This document shows positions 1-6,717 of a stretch of 30,270 nt of DNA, piece by piece. A model generated the notes under the pieces. That model searched no databases and had not been told where the DNA came from. It saw nothing but the letters and a program-made list of their open reading frames with translations. Source of the stretch: JBCBSS01 sp039819065 (GTDB taxonomy: Bacteria; Bacteroidota; Bacteroidia; Cytophagales; Cyclobacteriaceae); the NCBI GenBank assembly GCA_039819065.1, contig JBCBSS010000096.1, forward strand, positions 1-30,270. Reading direction: 5' to 3'. Within the stretch, counting starts at the first letter, position 1. The number at the start of each line of letters is the position of its first letter. A program made the translations under genes and the position numbers.

Positions 1-40
1 GGAGTTAATTTGCATGAGTATATGATGTCAAGCCTAGACC

Positions 41-100
41 AACAGCACGTCATCTAATCATCATATCATCAAACCATTAATTACCAAATACTAATTACTA
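41..100. repeat. ATCATC-rich degenerate tract
   Basis: Irregular run of ATCAT/ATCAA words, for example TCATCTAATCATCATATCAT, just 3' of the minus-strand gene ending at 130. Similar tracts lie at 5701-5750, 5866-5940 and 20221-20320. There is no fixed period and no coding signal. Confidence 0.5.
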
Positions 101-129
101 TCTACTAAAGACTAGCTTCTAAAGACCAA

Positions 130-702
130 TCAAGGAACAATCCAGTTTTTGTCCCAGTCACCATTGCTTCTAATGAATTGAGCGCGTAAGTGCTCTAGGC
201 CATTCAGCTGTAGGGCTTCTATCGAGCCGATTTCTACTTTGATGACGGTAAAATGAGTGTCGTCTAGCGATGCAGGCCACTTATGAGCATCTTCTGGTTT
301 ATTGATAACGGTGCCTGGCGCAACGGAGGGGTTATAGGCTTTACGCGCGTCGCCTTGCACTTGTGACCAGTATTCTTGAGCAACCTGGTCTTGGTTATGC
401 AGCGTCACTGTCCCCTTGATGATCACTTGAGCTCGCTTTTGAGGATGGTATAGCAGTATCGCACAAGCAGGATTCTTCTCAAGGTCTTTGACCTTACCCG
501 TTCTGCTATCGGTAAACACATAAAGGTTCAGATCCTGATCTATCTTTCTAAGCACAACATAACGGTTGTTAAGATCATGCCCAGAACCAGTTGCTAGCGC
601 CATGAACCGGAAGGGGTGTTTTTTGTCCAATGCGGCCCGGTGAATCTCATGGACCACTGTCTGGAATACTTCACTCAGGTTTTCATTATTATCAAATAAC
701 AT
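130..702 (-). CDS. PNPOx-like split-barrel flavoprotein
   Basis: Pyridoxamine 5'-phosphate oxidase-family protein, about 190 residues, presumably cytoplasmic and FMN-binding. The N-terminal half has the typical split-barrel pattern: HEIHRAALDKKHPFRFMALAT, then RYVVLRKIDQDLNLYVFTDS followed by RTGKVKDL, where the family contacts the FMN phosphate. The C-terminus (RAQFIRSNGDWDKNWIVP) resembles but does not match the RRLNP-type end of true PdxH, so substrate and reaction are open. I chose the ATG at 702 rather than the TTG at 708. With ATG the start overlaps the end of the upstream gene by 11 bp, the same geometry as the preceding gene pair. It is the last gene of a three-gene minus-strand operon. 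Confidence 0.85.
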   Translation of the reverse strand: MLFDNNENLSEVFQTVVHEIHRAALDKKHPFRFMALATGSGHDLNNRYVVLRKIDQDLNLYVFTDSRTGKVKDLEKNPACAILLYHPQKRAQVIIKGTVTLHNQDQVAQEYWSQVQGDARKAYNPSVAPGTVINKPEDAHKWPASLDDTHFTVIKVEIGSIEALQLNGLEHLRAQFIRSNGDWDKNWIVP

Positions 703-1006
703 GATCAATTGATTTGGCAGTACATTTTCTTCTCATTTTTAATGAGTTATCGTTGTGTGTCTTAAGTAAGGCTAAGTTAACCTTATACGCTTTTAGGAGA
801 GAAACTACTTGATGAAGTTGATGGTATGTTAAGTGTTTATAAGCTGGCTTTTTGATCACATTGTCCCAGCGTTGTTGGCACATATTGTCTAAGGCGATCC
901 TCCAAAAGCAGTGGTTTTTAAAAGATTGTTCAGGGTAAACATTCTCTAAGTTTTTGGCTATTGAGAAGTATTGCTTTCTCAAGGCTGAAAGGGCATCATT
1001 TTGCAT
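692..1006 (-). CDS. small conserved protein, unknown function
   Basis: A 104-residue soluble protein starting MQNDALSALRKQYFS, with no signal peptide or membrane segment. It has a Trp/His/Cys-rich centre (FKNHCFWRIALDNMCQQRW followed by DNVIKKPAYK) and a basic C-terminus. I recall similar short proteins with an F-x-N-H-C-(Y/F)-W-R-I-A core in other Bacteroidota but cannot assign a function. A longer reading to 1075 is possible but would run far into the upstream gene; the ATG at 1006 is preferred. It overlaps the upstream gene (stop at 996) and the downstream gene (ATG at 702) by 11 bp each, so the three are probably translationally coupled. Confidence 0.75.
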   Translation of the reverse strand: MQNDALSALRKQYFSIAKNLENVYPEQSFKNHCFWRIALDNMCQQRWDNVIKKPAYKHLTYHQLHQVVSLLKAYKVNLALLKTHNDNSLKMRRKCTAKSIDHVI

Positions 1007-1319
1007 AAACAATAGCGTCGCCTTGCTGCTGTGTCTCGGCTTGGTAGCTCTTGACAAATATCGTGTTGGTCGCAATGCCGAAGTATGCTACACCGATGTT
1101 GCCAAACTCGTAGTGATAAACGCTGAAGATCAAATAAGACGATCGCTCACTTTTGCCTATTTTAAGCAACCTCTCCTCATCGATTTCCATACCACCATGG
1201 AATTGCCCATAATCCTGAGCTACTTTTTCCAGGAAGCGGTTTTCGTTGGGGTTAGTCAGGCCTAATACTAAAATCACTATAGCCAGAAAAGGAATGACTC
1301 TGATAAGGATTTTCTTCAT
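996..1319 (-). CDS. DUF4359-like small secreted or membrane-anchored protein
   Basis: A 107-residue protein. Residues 1-22 (MKKILIRVIPFLAIVILVLG) form a signal peptide or N-terminal anchor, followed by TNPNENRFLEKV, and the second half contains SSYLIFSVYHYEFG then GVAYFGIATNTIFV. The TNPs...YLIFS.Y...FG..GI..N..... pattern matches what I know of the DUF4359 family, whose function is not known. First gene of the minus-strand operon 1319-130; the ATG at 1319 gives the complete signal sequence. Confidence 0.75.
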   Translation of the reverse strand: MKKILIRVIPFLAIVILVLGLTNPNENRFLEKVAQDYGQFHGGMEIDEERLLKIGKSERSSYLIFSVYHYEFGNIGVAYFGIATNTIFVKSYQAETQQQGDAIVYAK

Positions 1320-1525
1320 AATAATAAAACCGGAAGCGCTAAGCAGAGTTTTAGCGGCTATTCAAAAATCCCCTTGATCTGAGCCTGTACTGAGAATATT
1401 TATGGTAGTTTCTTAAACCGTTTGGGATTAACAGGCCATGTATGGGGACACATACCGCGCCTCTAAAGGCTAATATGAATGGTGCAGCTACTAGCCCTGA
1501 TACAGTTTTATCTTCTATTCTTTTT

Positions 1526-1571
1526 CTATAGCCAATAGGATTCCTTCTGAATGACTGGTAGTGGTTAGTTT
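1526..1571. repeat. Dispersed 46-bp repeat, copy a
   Basis: Shares most of its 46 positions with 5796-5841, including the exact core GATTCCTTCTGAATGACT. A shorter diverged relative lies at 5541-5566. It abuts the hairpin repeat at 1577. Confidence 0.6.
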
Positions 1572-1576
1572 GCTGC

Positions 1577-1622
1577 CCTTTTGGTGTTGTCACCAAAAGG
1601 CTAAAATGGCCTGACCGATCGA
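1577..1622. repeat. Hairpin-containing dispersed repeat, copy a
   Basis: Opens with a perfect 10-bp inverted repeat and 4-nt loop (CCTTTTGGTG, TTGT, CACCAAAAGG, 1577-1600). It continues into a block shared with 3188-3240 and 3475-3530, of the general form CAYYAAAAGGYTWA...GC.TKACC.AT.GAATCA. Confidence 0.6.
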
Positions 1623-1670
1623 ATCAGAAGGGGCTCTCAATGTTACTTGTAAAGAAAATTGAGGTCATTA

Positions 1671-1694
1671 CTCGTTGGAGACAGCTCCAACGAG
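1671..1694. repeat. Perfect 10/4/10 hairpin
   Basis: CTCGTTGGAG, loop ACAG, CTCCAACGAG. It lies about 140 bp beyond the 3' end of the minus-strand lipoprotein gene at 1831. There is no T-run on either side, so a simple intrinsic terminator is unlikely. Confidence 0.6.
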
Positions 1695-1731
1695 GGCGGA
1701 AAGTACGAAGAACAATCTTGCTAGTTTCCTG

Positions 1732-1751
1732 AACGAACAATCTTGTTCGTT
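1732..1751. repeat. Perfect 9/2/9 palindrome
   Basis: AACGAACAA TC TTGTTCGTT, about 80 bp past the stop of the minus-strand lipoprotein gene. It could be a 3' structure or a protein-binding palindrome. Confidence 0.5.
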
Positions 1752-1830
1752 TTACAATGATCCGGTTGGCTATTTATGGAAACTCGAATAACCACCAAAA
1801 TCCCGAACACGGCATCAATGCAAGGAAATG

Positions 1831-3000
1831 CTAATTGCAATTACCTGCTAAAATATCCTCCATAGTTGGATTCAGCGCATTGTCAGAAGTTCTGAACTCA
1901 CCAGTGAAGTCGTTTTGTATGATCGACCCAATGCCACAAAAATCATTCAAGCTGGCATTACGGTTAACTACTATGGCTTCGCCAACAGAACTAAGTTCAT
2001 TCATACCATCAAGGTTTTCCAGAGCATTGTTATCAACTATCATTAACGCACGACTTACAGAGGTAAGGTTAGGCAAACCAATGCTGGTCAAGGATTCATT
2101 ATCTCCTATAGATAAACTGCCTACATTTCTTAAACCACTTAATCCGTTCAAATCGATTAAGGACATGTTGTCTACGATACCAATATTTTCCGGCGAATTC
2201 GAGATTTTATTCAACCCATCCAGTGTCCTCAAAGAATTATTGTCACTAATCCATATGCTCTTCCCCACTGTAGATAATTGACTGAATCCTTCCATATTTG
2301 TTAACGCGTCATTATCGATTAAAACGAAGTCACTTCCAACGGTTGAAAGATTACTGAATGCGTCGATATCGGTGAGAGCTATATTGTTCCTAAAGTTTAA
2401 ACCTTCACCTATCAAAGTAAGCTCGCTGAAATCAGTGATGGTGGATAGAACGGGGTTATTCTTTACCCAGAAAAAACCCAGTACAGATGATAGTTTGTCA
2501 AATCCCTGAATGGTGGAAAGACGATCATTATTATCGATATCTAGTCCCCGACCAATACTACGAAGATTATCGAAACCAGCAATATCAACTAAGTGTTCAT
2601 TTCTAGAAATAGTGAGACCAAAACCAATAGAAGTAAGACTGTTTAGGCTGCTTATTTCAAGTAAACCATCATTAGCGTATATAAATAAACTACCGTCAAT
2701 TGATGTAAGTTGATTCAGACCTTCCAAATCAGTTAGCTTATCATTATCGTAAATGCTAAGTCTTCCTTTGATTTCTGTTAAGTTTTTTAATCCTTTTAGA
2801 GAAGTGATTGTTGATGCCTCGTTTTCACTAGAGCTAATAGTTAAATCTCCATTGATTTGCGATATGCCTGTTTTGCCGAAATCGTCGATTTCTTGTTGGG
2901 TAGATAGTACTAAATCACCTTCAAATATGGGGGTTAGTTCATCTTCCTGGCAGGCTAAAAGGGCTAGTAACAGCGTAAAGTATATTATTTTGCGAGTCAT
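1831..3000 (-). CDS. Surface lipoprotein with Receptor-L/LRR-like repeats
   Basis: A 389-residue lipoprotein. Residues 1-17 form a lipoprotein signal (LLALLAC, Cys17). The acidic QEDE after the cysteine resembles the Bacteroidota lipoprotein export signal that sends lipoproteins to the cell surface. From about residue 45 there are roughly a dozen imperfect 22-24-residue repeats of the type LTDLEGLNQLTSIDGSLFI, alternating an L..L.GL..L turn with a short strand and an N-x-x-L step, as in Receptor L-domain beta-helices. It ends in a capping segment with FCGIG...NALNPTMEDILAGNCN. Probably binds a protein or glycan ligand, which cannot be predicted. Paralogue of the gene at 4116-5288. Confidence 0.85.
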   Translation of the reverse strand: MTRKIIYFTLLLALLACQEDELTPIFEGDLVLSTQQEIDDFGKTGISQINGDLTISSSENEASTITSLKGLKNLTEIKGRLSIYDNDKLTDLEGLNQLTSIDGSLFIYANDGLLEISSLNSLTSIGFGLTISRNEHLVDIAGFDNLRSIGRGLDIDNNDRLSTIQGFDKLSSVLGFFWVKNNPVLSTITDFSELTLIGEGLNFRNNIALTDIDAFSNLSTVGSDFVLIDNDALTNMEGFSQLSTVGKSIWISDNNSLRTLDGLNKISNSPENIGIVDNMSLIDLNGLSGLRNVGSLSIGDNESLTSIGLPNLTSVSRALMIVDNNALENLDGMNELSSVGEAIVVNRNASLNDFCGIGSIIQNDFTGEFRTSDNALNPTMEDILAGNCN

Positions 3001-3187
3001 AGGTAAAAGGTTATGAGATTTATGGTTGTCTTGGAAATTAGTATTTACAATACATCAAATGAGAGTAAGTATTCGATTGATTCTTTATAAATACTTGTTC
3101 CCAATTATGGTGCATTTAAGTCTTTTTATCCGCTATTGAAGCATTTCCCTAACGCATTACCACAAGCCTTTGCTATACTTATATATC

Positions 3188-3240
3188 CTCTTTTGATGCC
3201 GTCACCAAAAGGCTAAGGTAGCTTTACCCATCGAATCATT
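3188..3240. repeat. Hairpin-family dispersed repeat, copy b
   Basis: Shares CACCAAAAGGCTAA and ATCGAATCA with copy a at 1577-1622. The left hairpin arm is decayed (TTTTGATGCC opposite CACCAAAAGG), so the hairpin is no longer perfect. Confidence 0.55.
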
Positions 3241-3474
3241 ACACTTTCTCGGTGCTTCCTCCAAGTGCTAAGCATGCTACTTATAGAAGACAACTTGAAT
3301 GAGAGTAGGAATGTTTGAATATTTTACTAAATATTTGATTTTTTTATATTTATTTATGGCCTATTCAGGTCGATGTTATTAGTTATTGAAGTATTTTACT
3401 GACTTTCATGTCAAGCTATTTCAGTCAATCGACACAATTTCCTAGTGTATTCATTGTGCCTTAACCACCCCATT

Positions 3475-3530
3475 AGGTACCGCCATTAAAAGGTTTAGGC
3501 AGCTTTACCTAACTAATCATTATACCCCTG
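3475..3530. repeat. Hairpin-family dispersed repeat, copy c
   Basis: The most diverged copy. It shares AGCTTTACC and AATCATTATAC-like blocks with copy b and keeps ATTAAAAGG in place of ACCAAAAGG. Confidence 0.5.
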
Positions 3531-3617
3531 GCAGCTCAATTTTATGTTTTTTCTAAACAGACATTAAACCTTTGGCTGAAGTTGGGGTCTTAGAATAGAA
3601 TTTATAAAAAGCATAAG

Positions 3618-3912
3618 GTGAAAAAGTTGATAGTGTCAACTGTATTAAGGTTAGCGATAGGGTTGGGCAACGTCAATGCCTGAATTAAGTGGGAAAAGGT
3701 GATCGTAAGGCGGCCGGAACTGTTTACAAAGATGGCACTAGCAATTACCAAACTCGAAAAAGGTTTACAAAGGAGTGAATAATGATCCGGGAGCTACCAA
3801 GAAGGTGAACAGCCAACGTAAGGGTAGTGGTAAAACCAAATCCACCTATAGAAATGCGAAAAAGAATCTAAGTGGCTCCAGAAAGCAAGCTGCAAAGAGA
3901 AAAAAACAATAA
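3618..3912 (+). pseudogene. Decayed gene for small secreted Lys/Arg-rich protein
   Basis: Three consecutive plus-strand frames join into one plausible protein. Frame one starts at a GTG (3618) and reads a signal-peptide-like KKLIVSTVLRLAIGLGNVNA, then a TGA at 3681. The next frame reads GKGDRKAAGTVYKDGTSNYQ and on to TRKRFTKE, then TGA. The third reads SKKVYKGVNNDPGATKKVNS, then QRKGSGKTKSTYRNAKK and a basic tail AAKRKKQ, stopping at TAA 3910-3912. A strong terminator follows within 50 bp. The best explanation is a small secreted, very basic protein gene inactivated by one nonsense change and two frameshifts; sequencing error is less likely with three lesions. Family not recognised. Confidence 0.6.
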
Positions 3913-3955
3913 AGAGAACAGCCTGATTATTTGAATACTGGTTTAAGGTCAATTT

Positions 3956-3990
3956 AAAAATGGCGAACAAGTAAGGGTTCGCCATTTTTT
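3956..3990 (+). terminator. Intrinsic terminator of the decayed gene
   Basis: Perfect 13-bp stem AAAAATGGCGAAC / GTTCGCCATTTTT (3956-3968 with 3977-3989), 8-nt loop, T-run within the right arm. It lies 43 bp after the pseudogene stop. The palindrome also gives a short T-run on the minus strand, so it may act in both directions. Confidence 0.75.
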
Positions 3991-4115
3991 ATTGAAATCC
4001 TTTTCCCGTTTAAGTTGATTTGATCGTCATAGGGATTTTTTGAAAATGGACTCAGCTATCATCCTAAAGGTATAGCATCATAAGATACGCTACCTGAGAT
4101 GAAAGTAAGCACAGA

Positions 4116-5288
4116 TCAATTGCAATTACCGGCTAAAATGTCCTCCACACTTGGATTCAGCGCGTTGTCCAACACGTTATAATCACCGGAGAAGTCGTTT
4201 TGTAAGATCGCCCCGATACCACAAAAATCACTCAGGCTGGAATTGCGATCAATGATTACAGATGTACCCACAAAATTGACGTTGCTGAGGCCATCAAGAT
4301 TTTCTAAAGCATTATTACCACTCATAATTAGTTGGTTATCAATAGTAGTAAGGCCAATTAAATCAATACTAGCCAAGGATTCATTATGCGATATTACCAA
4401 GTTCCCAACCCTGGTTACACCGCTTAATCCGTCTAAATCGGTTAGTGAAGTGTTAGCCCAAACAATAAGAAAGTCTGGTAAAGTGGAGATGTTATTGAGC
4501 CCATTGACCGTCCTTAATGCAGCGTTCCTCTGAATCTCCACCCGAGACCCGACCGTCGATAGTTGATTTAACCCCTCAATGCTTGTGAGTGCGTTATTAC
4601 TGTTCAGATACAGGCCATTCCCAATCGATGTAAGGCTACTGAACGCATCGAGATTGCTAAGAGCGGCATTACCATCAAAATTTAAATCTGTACCTATAGC
4701 ACTAAGGCTGCTGAAACCGGTTATCGATGATAATAAGGGGTTGCTCCATACTTGTAATCTGCCTGGTATCGATGACAGCCCATCGAACCCTTCAATAGAG
4801 AAAAGACGAGCATTGTTGTTGATCTCTACAGAACCACCAACACTATTAAGGTTATTGAAACCGACCACATCACCTAATCGCTCATTCTGATGGATAGAAA
4901 GGTCAAGACCGACTGAAGTTAGGTTATTGAGGTTTCGGATTTGAACCAAACTGCGATTAAGCGTTATGCTGAAAAGACCACCTACTGATGTCAGTTGATC
5001 CAAGCCTTCTAAATCAGTCAGCTCATTATTATTGAAAATGATAAAGTCTCCTTCGACTTCCGTCAAGTTGTTTAATCCTTCCAAAGAAGTGATTGCCAGT
5101 GCCGCATTTGTACTAGACTCAATTAGTAAATTACCATTGATTTTCGATAGGCCACTATTGGCGAAATCGCTGATTTCTTGTTGAGTAGATAGTACTACAT
5201 CTCCTTCAAAAAGGGAGGTCGGCTCATCATCTTCTTGACAGCCTAAAAAGACTATCAATAGCGAAAAACATATTATTTTACGTGTCAT
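4116..5288 (-). CDS. Surface lipoprotein with Receptor-L/LRR-like repeats, paralogue 2
   Basis: A 390-residue lipoprotein, colinear with the gene at 1831-3000. Both start MTRKII, have Cys17 (here VFLGC), an acidic QEDDE after the cysteine, and end NALNP(T/S)(M/V)EDILAGNCN. The repeat region again uses about 23-residue units such as LTDLEGLDQLTSVGGLFSI. Identity is high at the ends and lower in the exposed repeats, suggesting duplication and then divergence of a ligand-binding face. The QEDDE stretch resembles the surface-export signal described for Bacteroidota lipoproteins. Ligand and role unknown. The gap of about 1.1 kb between the paralogues holds the pseudogene and repeats. Confidence 0.85.
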   Translation of the reverse strand: MTRKIICFSLLIVFLGCQEDDEPTSLFEGDVVLSTQQEISDFANSGLSKINGNLLIESSTNAALAITSLEGLNNLTEVEGDFIIFNNNELTDLEGLDQLTSVGGLFSITLNRSLVQIRNLNNLTSVGLDLSIHQNERLGDVVGFNNLNSVGGSVEINNNARLFSIEGFDGLSSIPGRLQVWSNPLLSSITGFSSLSAIGTDLNFDGNAALSNLDAFSSLTSIGNGLYLNSNNALTSIEGLNQLSTVGSRVEIQRNAALRTVNGLNNISTLPDFLIVWANTSLTDLDGLSGVTRVGNLVISHNESLASIDLIGLTTIDNQLIMSGNNALENLDGLSNVNFVGTSVIIDRNSSLSDFCGIGAILQNDFSGDYNVLDNALNPSVEDILAGNCN

Positions 5289-5637
5289 TTTTGGAGTGTT
5301 ATAGGGTTTGTAGCTTCACTATGAAATTAATATTCAGAGCCCTGTCAAACAAGAACAAACAATTGAATATTTGACCGGTTCATTGTTAAGGTTTTCAATA
5401 AAAATTGAATGTCTTCATGATAGTCTACAGAATACAAATGATTACTTAAGTTTTAAGACAATCAGCGTCTAGTCAAACCATCAGAATCCATCGCAAGCAT
5501 CATATATTTTACCACAAATTCCATTCCACAAGTTTCATGTGACCAATAAGATTCTTTGCTTATGACGTATTCCTTATAATGTATGGAAAATCATATGATT
5601 GGCATGAATACAAGGTCAAGTCATTCCCTCTAACATT

Positions 5638-5717
5638 AGGTGGAAACACCTTGCTTCACCGCAAATAGGTTGGTCAGAATAGGATGAAGTGGCATTACAT
5701 CAATCGATCGTATCATT
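5638..5717. repeat. GAAA-hairpin module, copy 1
   Basis: AGGTGGAAACACCT (5-bp stem, GAAA loop), then GCTTCACC, an AGGTT block, and GGATGAAGTGGCATTACATC leading to CAATCGATCG. The same order of blocks recurs at 5759-5880. Confidence 0.6.
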
Positions 5718-5758
5718 ACCGCATCGCATTATCAAATCATCACATCAAGCTACTAGTG

Positions 5759-5880
5759 TCAGGTGGAAACACCTGACTTCACCATAGCAGGTTTTCCATA
5801 GCCCATAAGATTCCTTCTGAATGACTATTAATGGATAGTTTGAATGAGGATGAAGTGGTATTACATCAATTGATCAAATC
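5759..5880. repeat. GAAA-hairpin module, copy 2, with inserted 46-bp repeat
   Basis: TCAGGTG GAAA CACCTGA (7-bp stem), ACTTCACC, AGGTT, then the 46-bp dispersed repeat (5796-5841), then GGATGAAGTGGTATTACATC. Compared with copy 1, the 46-bp repeat sits between AGGTT and GGATGAAG, as if inserted. Confidence 0.6.
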
Positions 5881-5940
5881 ATCACATCAGATTATCAAAT
5901 CATCTCATCATCAAATTATCACATCATCATCGAATCACCA
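5866..5940. repeat. ATCATC-rich degenerate tract
   Basis: Runs of ATCACATCA, ATCAAATCATC and similar words that end in the stop region of the minus-strand response regulator gene. Same character as 41-100 and 20221-20320. Confidence 0.5.
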
Positions 5941-6717
5941 TCCCAACATCTGCTGGAGTTTCTCCTTCCGCGTTCTGGACATTCTCAGTGTCTTGTTGTT
6001 GGTTAGAATGACGACATAGTCACCTTTGTGATAGGGCTGAAGTTCTTTAACCCTGTCGATATTGATAATGGTTGATCGATGAATGCGCAGGAAGTTTTTA
6101 GAAGAGAGTTTTGATTCCAAGGTGTTCATGGATTCACGCAGCAAGTGGTATTGATCGCCCACATGTAGTTTCACATACTGGTCAGCAGCTTCTATCCAGT
6201 CAATGTTTTCAACATCGACAAAACGTATTCTATGCCCGGTCTTGACGGGTATTTTGGTCACACTCTCACCTGAATCTGCGCTCTCAGATACTTCAATATG
6301 GGCCAGTAAGGAAGACAATCGCTCGTTCATGGCACTTAGATCCCGCTGATCGATTTGCTGCTTCACCTTGAAGAGTGCCATTTTGAATCGATCATCATCG
6401 TAAGGCTTGAGCAGATAATCGACAGCATTGACCTCGAAGGCTTTCAGTGCATATTCGTCAAAAGCGGTGACAAAAATGAATTGCGTATCAGTGGTGTTTA
6501 CTCGCTTGATCACCTCGAAGCCATCTACTTCTGGCATCTGAATGTCGAGGAATACGATATCCGGGTGAAGTGCATTGATGGCATCAATGGCTTCCTTACC
6601 ACCTTCACACTGCTTTAGCAGCTCGATATCCGGCTCTTCATCCAGCAGCAATTTGACAATATCCCTGGCGTGGGGTTCGTCATCGACTATAATGGCGGTC
6701 AGTTTTCTACTACTCAT
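5935..6717 (-). CDS. LytTR-family response regulator
   Basis: About 260-residue transcriptional response regulator, partner of the kinase encoded just upstream. The receiver domain covers roughly residues 5-120: acidic pocket VDDE at 12-15, phospho-acceptor Asp58 in FLDIQMPEVDG, switch residues FVTAFDEYA and the conserved Lys in YLLKPYDDDR. A linker follows, then a LytTR DNA-binding domain from about 160 to the end (IDWIEAADQYVKLH, LRIHRSTIINIDRV). I prefer the ATG at 6717, which overlaps the kinase stop by 8 bp; an in-frame ATG at 6732 would add five residues. Target promoters are unknown. Confidence 0.92.
   Translation of the reverse strand: MSSRKLTAIIVDDEPHARDIVKLLLDEEPDIELLKQCEGGKEAIDAINALHPDIVFLDIQMPEVDGFEVIKRVNTTDTQFIFVTAFDEYALKAFEVNAVDYLLKPYDDDRFKMALFKVKQQIDQRDLSAMNERLSSLLAHIEVSESADSGESVTKIPVKTGHRIRFVDVENIDWIEAADQYVKLHVGDQYHLLRESMNTLESKLSSKNFLRIHRSTIINIDRVKELQPYHKGDYVVILTNNKTLRMSRTRKEKLQQMLGW

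Larger units (their letters stand above)
1320..1830. other. Gene-poor gap with repeats and hairpins
   Basis: No convincing gene. It contains the dispersed repeat at 1526-1571, the hairpin repeat at 1577-1622, a 10/4/10 hairpin at 1671-1694, and a 9/2/9 palindrome at 1732-1751. An 11-bp direct repeat GAACAATCTTG occurs at 1710-1720 and 1735-1745. A minus-strand open frame 1351-1596 exists but begins inside the repeats and has no recognisable content. Confidence 0.6.
3001..3617. other. AT-rich gap with degenerate repeats
   Basis: Between the first lipoprotein gene and the pseudogene. Holds two copies of the dispersed repeat (3188-3240 and 3475-3530). I see no coding sequence on either strand. 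Confidence 0.6.
5289..5934. other. Gene-free gap of modular repeats
   Basis: No gene found. The first 240 bp are plain AT-rich sequence. 5541-5566 is a diverged piece of the 46-bp repeat. 5638-5717 and 5759-5880 are two copies of a GAAA-loop hairpin module, and ATCATC-type tracts follow each. A short plus-strand open frame at 5831-6019 is a by-product of the repeats. Confidence 0.6.

Noticed and set aside
130..702. Naming the flavoprotein pdxH
   Set aside because: It lacks the standard C-terminal PdxH motif; only the split-barrel family is supported.
1351..1596. 81-residue minus-strand open frame
   Set aside because: Its start lies in the hairpin/dispersed repeat region and the protein has no recognisable domain or signal. 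Probably repeat-derived or a remnant.
1835..2713. Plus-strand frames antisense to the lipoprotein genes (also 4243-4890)
   Set aside because: Periodic codons of the repeat proteins keep the opposite frames open; no start signals or domains.
3794..3985. 63-residue minus-strand frame over the decayed gene
   Set aside because: It runs through the terminator and is antisense to the Lys-rich pseudogene, whose composition explains the open frame.
5701..5940. Possible CRISPR array in the ATCATC tracts
   Set aside because: No constant repeat length, no spacers of even size, and no cas genes.
5831..6019. 62-residue plus-strand frame
   Set aside because: Made of the ATCATC tract and antisense to the end of the response regulator; Ser/His/Ile-only composition.
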